Shown here one piece after another: positions 8,658-15,318 of a DNA stretch of 15,589 nucleotides. The position numbers and the translations under genes are program-made. The notes under the pieces were generated by a model. It saw nothing but the letters and a program-made list of their open reading frames with translations. It was not told the origin of the DNA and ran no database searches. This DNA comes from Desulfuromonadales bacterium (lineage in GTDB: Bacteria > Desulfobacterota > Desulfuromonadia > Desulfuromonadales > UBA2294): contig JACUTX010000042.1 in the NCBI GenBank assembly GCA_014859615.1, forward strand, positions 1 through 15,589, in the 5' to 3' direction. The first letter of the stretch is position 1. Every line of letters starts with the position of its first letter.

Positions 8658-9996
8658 CATCGTTCTGTTGCTTTTTTTGATCCTCTTTAATCCGGCAGCG
8701 GTCGGGGCGGATTCGCAGGGTGAGACCGTCTGGCAAGATGAGGTGACCCTGTCCGAACCGTTTCAGCTGTCAGCCGGACGCACCTTGCAAATTTCACCCG
8801 GAACCGTAATCCGGATTACATCACCGCAGGCCGGGCTGAATATCAACGGACAGCTTCTGGTCAACGGCACCAAGGGTGCGCCGGTCAAATTTGTTTCACC
8901 CCCCGGCTGGAAGGGGATCAGCTTTATCGAATCGTCGCAAAAGAGTCATGTCAAACATGCTGTTTTTGCCAACGCCGAGACGGCAATCAGCAGTATTGCC
9001 ACCGGGTTTACTGTGACTCACTCAAGTTTTACCGGATGTGAAACGGCGATCAAACTGCATAGAGAGTCTCCGGTATTGATTGAGGAGTCTCTCTTTATGC
9101 AAAACGGTGTCGGTGTCGACAATGAAATGAAGTCCGTCGCGACCATTCGCAACAGTCGCTTTATTGAACAGAAGAAGAGCGCCATCATTGCCGCGCACGG
9201 CAGTCGTGGTGAAATTACCGGGAACGAGTTTGAGAAAAATGAGCAGGGGATCGTTCTGCAACAGACTTACAATGACCCGATCTTAAACAACCTGTTTCGT
9301 GACAACAAGGTCGCCATCTTCTGCAATCAGACCAAAAATACGCCGTTGATCAAAAGGAACCGATTTGAAAAGAATGAGAACGCCCTGATCAATTTTTCTT
9401 TCGCCTACCCGGGGGTGGAAGATAATCACTTTATCGGCAACAGCGTGGCGATCCGTAACGATCAGTACGGGTCGCCCCGGGTGCAGCATAACCTGTTTAA
9501 GAAAAACGGGACTGCGATCTACAACTATCGTAAATCGAGCCCGGTCGTGGAGCGAAACCGGATTGAGAACAACGATCTCGCTTTTTATTGTGACTACTCA
9601 TCGTATCCACGAATTCGTGAAAATCATCTTATTGCAAACACGGTGGCCGTTGAGCTCGGTCTCTATCAGAGTGCCGATTGGGAAAAACAGTCCGGCTCCA
9701 AGCCGCTGATGCAGAAAGAGGCGGCGGCGCGCAACAGCAAAAATCCGATGATCGATCAGGCGCCGACTCACTTCACCGATCAGGTCGACGTGAGCGGGAA
9801 CTGGTGGGGAGAGGAGACCAAAATATTACAGGCTGCTGCCGTCGATGAAAATCTGCCGATCTTCTTTGACCGCAAGGATAAGGAGCGGGTTGTCTATGAA
9901 GGGTTCGGGCCAAAGAGTTATCTTCTCGATCGGGTGGACTATCGCCCCTGGCTGCAAAAACCTGTGCCGACCGTCGGCCCGCGGAGTGTGCCATGA
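8635..9996 (+). CDS. B3: secreted right-handed beta-helix protein
   Basis: About 453 residues, third and longest simple type B protein. Sec signal peptide ending near AAVGADS with no lipobox. After the opening ETVWQDEVTL segment and a LQISPGTVI strand, roughly ten rungs of 22-23 residues carry N.F..N turns (for example NEFEKNEQGIVL and NLFKKNGTAIYN). The fold closes with SGNWWG at 387-392, then a tail with LLDRVDYRPWLQKP like that of B2. This matches NosD/CASH-type Beta_helix families, in which activity ranges from polysaccharide processing to pure scaffold; no catalytic residues can be assigned. It overlaps A3 by 23 bases and A4 by 4 (ATGA). Confidence 0.87.
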   Translation: MFNHRLLNIVLLLFLILFNPAAVGADSQGETVWQDEVTLSEPFQLSAGRTLQISPGTVIRITSPQAGLNINGQLLVNGTKGAPVKFVSPPGWKGISFIESSQKSHVKHAVFANAETAISSIATGFTVTHSSFTGCETAIKLHRESPVLIEESLFMQNGVGVDNEMKSVATIRNSRFIEQKKSAIIAAHGSRGEITGNEFEKNEQGIVLQQTYNDPILNNLFRDNKVAIFCNQTKNTPLIKRNRFEKNENALINFSFAYPGVEDNHFIGNSVAIRNDQYGSPRVQHNLFKKNGTAIYNYRKSSPVVERNRIENNDLAFYCDYSSYPRIRENHLIANTVAVELGLYQSADWEKQSGSKPLMQKEAAARNSKNPMIDQAPTHFTDQVDVSGNWWGEETKILQAAAVDENLPIFFDRKDKERVVYEGFGPKSYLLDRVDYRPWLQKPVPTVGPRSVP

Positions 9997-11033
9997 TTCG
10001 TCCTCTGTTGATACTCGCGCTCACTCTGCTTATAGCGCCGCCGGTACTGGGCGCAGTGATCGAAGGGCGCGTGGTTTATGAGGAGGAACCGGTGGTCGGC
10101 ATCAGAGTCCATGCTTATCAGACTCTCGATTTTTCTGCCGAGCCGGTGGCGGTTTCGCCCCCCACCGACGCAGACGGTGCTTACCGGATCGAACTGCCAG
10201 AGGGTCGATACGCGCTTTACGCTTTTGACTCCGGACGGCCACTGTTCGCCTTCTGCGGACGGAACCCGGTCACCGTCGACAAAATGGCGGTCTGGGCGGG
10301 TTTGCAGGGTGTAAAGGTTGTCGAACCGGTTGTGACTGAGTACGATGAGCCGCACAGCGGTGCGATCGAAGGGCGGGTTTTGTCGGCGGGGAAACCGCTT
10401 GCTGGTGCTTATGTCTACCTTTATCAGTCGGTGACAGAGGATCTGAAAGGGCAGGGGTACAGGATGTCGATGCCGACCGACAGCGACGGTTTTTTTGCTT
10501 TCGATAATCTGACCGCTTCGACCTACTTCGTGGTCGCGCGCAAACGTCATGAAGGGGGTCGGGTCGGTCCGGTCCTCGCCGACGATTACCTCGGGATCTA
10601 CCATGGCAATCCGCTGCTTTTGCGCTCCAAAGAGTCTTTGCGACTTCAGATCGAAACGGTGCGCAAATTGAAGACGGAACACAAAAGCGAGACCTTCTCT
10701 GCTCTGACCGGGCCGAGGCTTCACGGTCTGATTGTCGATCCTTCGGGCAAGCCGGTTGCCGGAATGCATGTTTTCGCCTACACTGAAAAGGTCATCGGCC
10801 ATAAGCGGCCTGCTGCGCTCTCCACGCCGACAACGGCGGACGGGCGGTTTGAGCTGAATCTGCCGGAGAACGGCGAATATTACCTCGGTGCCCGCCAATT
10901 CTACGGCGATTCACCGGCTCCGGACGAGCTGTTCGGGATGTATGACGAGAGCGCCGATCACGGGATTCTGGTCGAAGATCAGAGGGAGGTTGAGGCGTTG
11001 CGAATTGTTGTGGAACCGATCAGACTGAATTAG
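9993..11033 (+). CDS. A4: secreted protein with three carboxypeptidase-regulatory-like domains
   Basis: 346 residues, fourth type A protein, ATGA-coupled to B3. The Sec signal peptide ends near PVLGAV without a lipobox Cys. Units start near residues 22, 124 and 243, almost the same spacing as in A3. Unit 1 contains LPEGRYALYAF and FCGRNPVTV; unit 2 has VVARKRHEGGRVGP and YHGNPLLL; unit 3 has GKPVAGMHVFAY, LPENGEYYLGAR and an ADHG ending. It is followed by the largest intergenic gap in the window (38 bases), with an inverted repeat across its stop codon. Role unknown; the conserved paralog set suggests each A protein partners a B protein, but nothing here proves contact. Confidence 0.85.
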   Translation: MIRPLLILALTLLIAPPVLGAVIEGRVVYEEEPVVGIRVHAYQTLDFSAEPVAVSPPTDADGAYRIELPEGRYALYAFDSGRPLFAFCGRNPVTVDKMAVWAGLQGVKVVEPVVTEYDEPHSGAIEGRVLSAGKPLAGAYVYLYQSVTEDLKGQGYRMSMPTDSDGFFAFDNLTASTYFVVARKRHEGGRVGPVLADDYLGIYHGNPLLLRSKESLRLQIETVRKLKTEHKSETFSALTGPRLHGLIVDPSGKPVAGMHVFAYTEKVIGHKRPAALSTPTTADGRFELNLPENGEYYLGARQFYGDSPAPDELFGMYDESADHGILVEDQREVEALRIVVEPIRLN

Positions 11034-11041
11034 TTCTGATC
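11018..11041 (+). terminator. Possible hairpin spanning the A4 stop codon
   Basis: GATCAG (11018-11023) pairs with CTGATC (11036-11041); three further pairs can form if T11035 is bulged. The stem is followed by TTTACAT, too short a U-run for a strong intrinsic terminator. It sits in the only gap where an operon break is plausible. It could be a weak attenuator, an mRNA processing or 3'-end stabilising structure, or chance. Confidence 0.3.
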
Positions 11042-11071
11042 TTTACATAAACTGTTGAACAGGGATTTTAC

Positions 11072-11374
11072 ATGAGTGAAGAGAAAAAGAAGGATGTGAA
11101 ACTGGAGATTCAGGTCGATGACGATGTCGCGCAGGGGGTTTATGCCAACCTTGCAGTGGTTAATCATTCAGATGCCGAATTTATCGTCGATTTTATCTTT
11201 GTACAGCCGCAGGCCCCGCGGGCCAAGGTGCGCTCTCGGGTGATCACTTCGCCGAAGCATGTCAAGCGGCTGCTGCTGGCCCTTGAAGATAATCTCAAGA
11301 AATATGAGCAGCGGTTCGGAACGATCGATGTCGGCTCAACCGATGATGTTCCGCAGCCGGGCTGTTATCACTGA
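11072..11374 (+). CDS. DUF3467 family protein
   Basis: 100 residues, with no signal peptide or membrane segment, so cytoplasmic. AGGG at 11061-11064 precedes the ATG. The sequence matches the DUF3467 pattern as I know it: a charged start, then EIQVDDDVAQGVYANLAVV, HSDAEFIVDFIFVQP, and an R.ITSP.H.KRLL.AL.DN...YE..FG block. The core covers nearly the whole protein; the last dozen residues (GSTDDVPQPGCYH) are a flexible-looking tail. The family function is unknown. Its place between secreted A4 and lipoprotein B4 is odd, because all other products in this half are exported. It ends 4 bases before the B4 start. A cytoplasmic regulatory or assembly role is only a guess. Confidence 0.85.
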   Translation: MSEEKKKDVKLEIQVDDDVAQGVYANLAVVNHSDAEFIVDFIFVQPQAPRAKVRSRVITSPKHVKRLLLALEDNLKKYEQRFGTIDVGSTDDVPQPGCYH

Positions 11375-11378
11375 GACG

Positions 11379-12239
11379 ATGCTGATGCGCGTTCGCTCTG
11401 TCATCCTCTCTCTTCTTATTACCGTGCTGCTGGCCGGATGTCTGAAGCCCGAAATGTCGGTCACCATTCTCGAAGATACGGTGATCGATGACGCCCAAAC
11501 CTGGTCCGGCGTCGTGCGGATTCGTGGCGTAGTGACAATCAAGAAGAGCGGGCATCTGACGATCACTCCGGGGACCCGGATCGAATTTGTCCGGATCGAT
11601 CGGGATGGCGATGCGATCGGTGATGGCGAAATTCTGATCGAGGGGGGGGTGACCGCTGTCGGTACGCCAGAGGCGCCGATTCTGCTGACCAGCGCTGAAA
11701 AGCGGCCGGAAAAGGCGGATTGGAAATATCTCTATCTCGATTTTGCCCGGCACGCAGAGATTGAGTATGTTATCTCCGAATACGCTTATAGCGGCATTCA
11801 GGTTCATTTCTGCAAGGCGTCCGTGAAAAACTCGGTCTTCCGGCACAATGTTGACGGGATCCGTTTTTCGACGGTCAATATCGAGGTGAGCGGGAACCGG
11901 ATTTACGGCAACAGCAACGGGTTGCGATACGAGGAGCGAAACAGTACGGCGCATATCCATCATAACGACATCCGACAGAATGAAATCGGTCTGTTCGTGC
12001 CGACCCGCTCCGACGATAAAGCGGTGATTGAGAACAACAATATTGTTGAAAATCGGCGGGGGAATGTGCTGCTCGGTCTGAGCCAGAGCGGCGATATTAC
12101 CCTCCCTCGCAACTGGTGGGGGACGACGGATGAACAGGCGATCGCCGCCACTTTTTTTGATTATCAGTACGATAAGTCCCTCGGCAGAGTGCGAGCAGAA
12201 GAGCCGCTCGCTGCCCCGGTCTCAATTTTTGTAGAATGA
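11379..12239 (+). CDS. B4: right-handed beta-helix lipoprotein
   Basis: About 286 residues, fourth type B protein. The start is taken at ATG 11379 (11385 also possible), 4 bases after the DUF3467 stop; upstream in-frame ATGs such as 11259 lie inside DUF3467 and lack a leader. No clear Shine-Dalgarno site is visible, so translation may depend on coupling. Signal peptide with lipobox LAGC (Cys21) and Leu at +2, predicting outer-membrane sorting. The helix opens with TWSGVVRI and LTITPGTRIEF, carries the Asp-rich loop DRDGDAIGD (74-82) in the same place as B1, then AVGTPEAPILL and several N-turn rungs, and closes with PRNWWG near 243-248. It looks like B1 without the propeller. A G8 tract lies at 11642-11649. 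Function unknown. Confidence 0.85.
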   Translation: MLMRVRSVILSLLITVLLAGCLKPEMSVTILEDTVIDDAQTWSGVVRIRGVVTIKKSGHLTITPGTRIEFVRIDRDGDAIGDGEILIEGGVTAVGTPEAPILLTSAEKRPEKADWKYLYLDFARHAEIEYVISEYAYSGIQVHFCKASVKNSVFRHNVDGIRFSTVNIEVSGNRIYGNSNGLRYEERNSTAHIHHNDIRQNEIGLFVPTRSDDKAVIENNNIVENRRGNVLLGLSQSGDITLPRNWWGTTDEQAIAATFFDYQYDKSLGRVRAEEPLAAPVSIFVE

Positions 12240-12252
12240 GAGGATATTTAAC

Positions 12253-12852
12253 ATGAAACTGTTCAAAATGATTGTTTCGACCGTTTTGCTGGCCGCTCTT
12301 CTGTCGCTCCCCGCCATAGCCTGCACCGGAAAAACCATCACCATCGCCCGGACGGCCGATCTGCAGCAGGTGATTCTGGCCCAGATGCTGGCGGTGCTGA
12401 TCGATGCCCGGACCGGAACCACCGTCGAAGAGAAAATCTATCCGACATTCGAAGCCGCTCATGCAGCCATAATCGGGCATGATGCCGATATTGACATCGA
12501 ATATACCGGCAGAATTCGCGCTGCGATCTTGAACAAAGAGATGCTCAGCGATGCGGATGAACTTTTTGCTGCGGTTAAGGAAGAGTACGCCGTCTCGCAG
12601 AAGAATCTGATCATCCTCCCCCGCCTCGGTTTCAATAATCAGACTCTGGCTCCGGCCGGGGGGGCCGCAGAAGCGGTGATCGTTCTGCGCAAGGACACCG
12701 CTGAAAAATTCCCTGCTCTTGATAAACTGATTACAAAACTTGCCGGTATTGTTGATGACGCTGCCATGCAGGAGCTGGAGAAAAAGGCGCAGAGTGGCGA
12801 AATCAGAACGGTTGTCCGGGAATTTTTGCGCTCTAAACGTCTCCTGTTTTAG
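12253..12852 (+). CDS. Shortened OpuAC-like substrate-binding protein
   Basis: 199 residues against roughly 270-300 for OpuAC/ProX-type glycine-betaine/choline-binding proteins. The leader ends in LPAIAC, either a signal peptidase I site (AIA) or a weak lipobox at Cys24. The body follows the family order: ITIARTADLQQVILAQML (first strand and helix), a hydrophilic segment, DADIDIEYTG (77-86) like the usual ID..PEYTG, then LPRLGFNNQ (123-130). After GFNN a normal member continues with a second-lobe segment of roughly 90 residues; here the sequence goes at once to AEAVIVLRKDTAEKFPALDKL, which matches the C-terminal return to lobe one. One lobe is thus largely missing, without any frameshift. No permease or ATPase gene lies nearby, so a sensing or structural role is more likely than transport. 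AGGA upstream; 7 bases separate it from DUF362. Confidence 0.75.
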   Translation: MKLFKMIVSTVLLAALLSLPAIACTGKTITIARTADLQQVILAQMLAVLIDARTGTTVEEKIYPTFEAAHAAIIGHDADIDIEYTGRIRAAILNKEMLSDADELFAAVKEEYAVSQKNLIILPRLGFNNQTLAPAGGAAEAVIVLRKDTAEKFPALDKLITKLAGIVDDAAMQELEKKAQSGEIRTVVREFLRSKRLLF

Positions 12853-12859
12853 GGAAAAT

Positions 12860-13768
12860 ATGCTGAATCGACGTGATTTTATCCGCCGCTCTTTGCAGGC
12901 GGCTTCGCTTTCGGCCATCGGTTCTCTGCCGGTATTCGATCTGGTGCCGCAATCGTTTGCTGCCGATGCGGTTGAGCTGGCGGTACGAACAGGGAGCGAC
13001 ATTCCGGCGCTGGTGCGTGAGACGGTGGCGGCGCTCGGCGGTATGTCCCGTTTTGTTAAAGCGGGCGAAACCGTCGTCCTCAAGCCGAATATCGGTTGGG
13101 ACCGCACTGTTGAACTGGCGGCCAATACGCATCCGCAGGTCGTGGCGACAGTCGCCCTGCTCTGCCTGGAAGCGAAGGCTGCGCGGGTCAGGATATTTGA
13201 CCGGACCTGTAACGATCCGCGCCGTTGTTATGTGCAGAGCGGCATCGCGGCGGCGATTGAAGCTCTGGATGACAAGCGGGTCGAGCTTGAGCATATTGAC
13301 CGCCGCGGCTATCAGGAGATTCTGCTGAAAAACGGTGTGGCGTTGAAGAAATGGGAGTTTTACAAACCGGCGCTCACTGCCGACCGGCTGATTAATCTGC
13401 CGATTGCCAAGGATCATTCGATCTCTGTTTTGACCCTCGGGATGAAGAATATCATGGGGGTGATCGGCGGCAATCGCGGCGTTTTGCATCGCAACATTGA
13501 CGAGGCGCTGGCGGATATCAACAGTGTCATTCACTCGGATCTGACAATTATCGATGCGACCCGTATTCTGACGGCCAACGGTCCGCAAGGGGGGAGCCTG
13601 GACGATGTGAAGAGGCTCGACACCTTGATCGCATCGGCCGACATCGTGGCGGCTGACAGTTATGCAGCGACCCTGTTCGGTTTTCGCCCCGAACAGATCC
13701 CGACGATTGTTGCCGGAGCGAAACGCGGACTCGGGGTCATGGATCTGAGCAAGGTGAAAAAGGTTTGA
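12860..13768 (+). CDS. Tat-exported DUF362 protein
   Basis: About 302 residues. The start at ATG 12860 is fixed by AGGGAA just upstream and by the twin-arginine leader NRRDFIRR (3-10) followed by a mild hydrophobic stretch ending SFA-AD (about 34). The in-frame ATG at 12740 lies inside the previous gene. DUF362 hallmarks are present: GETVVLKPNIGW, an HPQVV..VA helix, a GMKNIMGVIGGNRG block, then IIDATRILTANGPQGG and IVAADSYAATLFG. Family members are often found with iron-sulphur proteins, but biochemical function is not settled. No ferredoxin domain is attached here; three cysteines lie close together (CLEAK and TCNDPRRC). Tat export implies folding or cofactor loading before translocation. 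It overlaps the polyferredoxin gene by 4 bases (TTGA), suggesting a joint periplasmic redox role. Confidence 0.87.
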   Translation: MLNRRDFIRRSLQAASLSAIGSLPVFDLVPQSFAADAVELAVRTGSDIPALVRETVAALGGMSRFVKAGETVVLKPNIGWDRTVELAANTHPQVVATVALLCLEAKAARVRIFDRTCNDPRRCYVQSGIAAAIEALDDKRVELEHIDRRGYQEILLKNGVALKKWEFYKPALTADRLINLPIAKDHSISVLTLGMKNIMGVIGGNRGVLHRNIDEALADINSVIHSDLTIIDATRILTANGPQGGSLDDVKRLDTLIASADIVAADSYAATLFGFRPEQIPTIVAGAKRGLGVMDLSKVKKV

Positions 13769-15318
13769 ACGCAAAGAGACGCATCGATTGGCACAGGCTG
13801 CGTCAAGCGACTCAGATCGCCTGCCTGCTCGGCTTTCTCTGGCTGTTTTTACAGACCGAATACCGTGATGCCGATCAGCTCCCCTATCCGGTCAGTCTGT
13901 TGTTTCGGATCGATCCGCTGGCAGCCGTTGCCGATGCGCTGGCACCCGGTCCGTTCAGCTGGGAGGTTCTCTGGCCCGCCCTGCTCCTTCTCGGGCTGAC
14001 CGTTCTGTTCGGGCGTTTTTTTTGTGGCTGGATCTGTCCGCTTGGAACGACCCTCGATGGCTTTGGCAAGGTGACGGGTCGCGGCCATACCGCAGTTCGT
14101 CCGGCCTGGCGCCGGTTCAAATATCTTCTGCTGATCAGTCTGGTCGTCGCCGCCCTGTTCGGGGTGCAGCAGATCGGACTGTTTGACCCTTTAAGCATTT
14201 TCCTGCGGACACTCACATTGACCGTCTATCCGGTCTGGAACCTGTTGTTGAACAAACTGTTCGATGTCGCCTACACCGTCGAACTGCCGCTGATCAACGA
14301 GACCCTCTTTTTGTTTTTTCGCGACAATCTGATGGCGTTTCATCAACCGATCTTCACTCTCGCCCTGTTTACGCTCCTGATCTTTGTCGGGATTATTCTG
14401 CTTGAAAAAGTGGAACGACGATTCTGGTGCAAGAATGTCTGTCCTCTCGGGGCGCTGCTCGGTCTCTGTTCTAAATACGCCCTGATCGAACGCCGACCGG
14501 ATGCGGTCTGCAGCGATTGTCAGCGCTGCGCTACAGAGTGTCGCAGCGGCGTTGTCGCCGGAACTTATCGTAAGCAGGAGTGCTTCCTCTGTCTCGATTG
14601 CGCGGGGTTTTGTCCGCATGAACGGGTCACATTCCGTGTTTCAGCAAACAGCCCGCCCACCTCTATCGATCTGACCCGCCGTCATCTGGTCGGAGCCGCC
14701 GCCTGTGGCGCTCTGATTGCGCCGACCATGTTGATCAGTCCGGCGCAGGCCAAGGTTAACCCCTACCTGATCCGTCCACCGGGAGCGGTTGCAGAAGAGG
14801 AGTTTTTGCGCCGCTGCATCCGTTGTGGCGAATGTATGAAGGTCTGCATCGGTGGCGCCCTGCATCCGGCTCTTGCCGAAGCCGGAGTGAGTGGGCTCTG
14901 GACCCCTTTATTGGTGGCCCGGCTCGGTTATTGTGAATACAACTGCACCCTCTGCGGTCAGGTCTGTCCGACCGGCGCGATTCGTGAGCTCAAGGTCGAG
15001 CCGAAACGCAAAGAAGTGATCGGTCTGGCCGTGATCGACAGGAACAGCTGTCTCCCTTTTGCCCGCAACGAAGAGTGTCTGGTCTGTGAAGAACACTGTC
15101 CGACCCCAAAAAAAGCGATTATTTTTGAGCAGCGTCAGATTCCGGTCGATGGTGAGATGATGAGTTTTAAATTTCCGCAGGTGGTGAAAAACCTCTGTAT
15201 CGGTTGCGGTATCTGCGAAACCAAATGTCCCCTGCAGGGGCGCAGCGCGATCCGGGTTGTCAATGAAGGGGAGAGTCGGCAGCAGCAAAATGAACTGACA
15301 ACCGGAGGTTATGGATGA
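13765..15318 (+). CDS. NapH-NapG-like membrane polyferredoxin fusion
   Basis: 517 residues from a TTG start overlapping the DUF362 stop, with AAGGTG at 13751-13756. Residues 1-290 resemble NapH/NosR-C-terminal/CcoG-type quinol-linked membrane ferredoxins: about four membrane segments, CGWICPLG (87-94), CKNVCPLG (222-229), and two cysteine sets at 249/252/255/259 and 273/276/279/283. A second hydrophobic segment follows, TRRHLVGAAACGALIAP (304-320), with twin arginines. Residues 345-500 resemble the NapG/MauM periplasmic ferredoxin with four more cysteine sets: 351/354/357/361, 390/394/397/401, 429/438/441/445 and 478/481/484/488. The predicted role is electron transfer from the quinol pool across the inner membrane to periplasmic acceptors. 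No matching terminal reductase is in the window, so the partner is unknown. DUF362 and DUF3047 are the closest candidates by position. Confidence 0.87.
   Translation: MNAKRRIDWHRLRQATQIACLLGFLWLFLQTEYRDADQLPYPVSLLFRIDPLAAVADALAPGPFSWEVLWPALLLLGLTVLFGRFFCGWICPLGTTLDGFGKVTGRGHTAVRPAWRRFKYLLLISLVVAALFGVQQIGLFDPLSIFLRTLTLTVYPVWNLLLNKLFDVAYTVELPLINETLFLFFRDNLMAFHQPIFTLALFTLLIFVGIILLEKVERRFWCKNVCPLGALLGLCSKYALIERRPDAVCSDCQRCATECRSGVVAGTYRKQECFLCLDCAGFCPHERVTFRVSANSPPTSIDLTRRHLVGAAACGALIAPTMLISPAQAKVNPYLIRPPGAVAEEEFLRRCIRCGECMKVCIGGALHPALAEAGVSGLWTPLLVARLGYCEYNCTLCGQVCPTGAIRELKVEPKRKEVIGLAVIDRNSCLPFARNEECLVCEEHCPTPKKAIIFEQRQIPVDGEMMSFKFPQVVKNLCIGCGICETKCPLQGRSAIRVVNEGESRQQQNELTTGGYG
15303..15307 (+). 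promoter_or_regulatory. Shine-Dalgarno site for the DUF3047 gene
   Basis: GGAGG 7 bases before ATG 15315. It supports that start and the ATGA overlap with the polyferredoxin stop. Confidence 0.6.

Noticed and set aside
9939..10898. 319-codon open frame on the minus strand
   Set aside because: Antisense to A4, which has a signal peptide and paralogs. The minus-strand product is rich in Arg, Pro and His with no recognisable domain.
11259..11378. Upstream extension of B4 into DUF3467
   Set aside because: The extra 40 residues would precede the signal peptide and overlap a well-supported gene in another frame.
1061..12239. Assigning the beta-helices as pectate or polysaccharide lyases
   Set aside because: The fold is shared, but no lyase catalytic residues could be identified; NosD-like beta-helix is as far as the sequence supports.
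12740..12859. Upstream extension of the DUF362 gene
   Set aside because: It overlaps the OpuAC-like gene, and the Tat leader with a good Shine-Dalgarno site marks 12860 as the start.
12097..13774. Two long minus-strand open frames (342 and 313 codons)
   Set aside because: Opposite the OpuAC-like and DUF362 genes, which carry clear family motifs on the plus strand.
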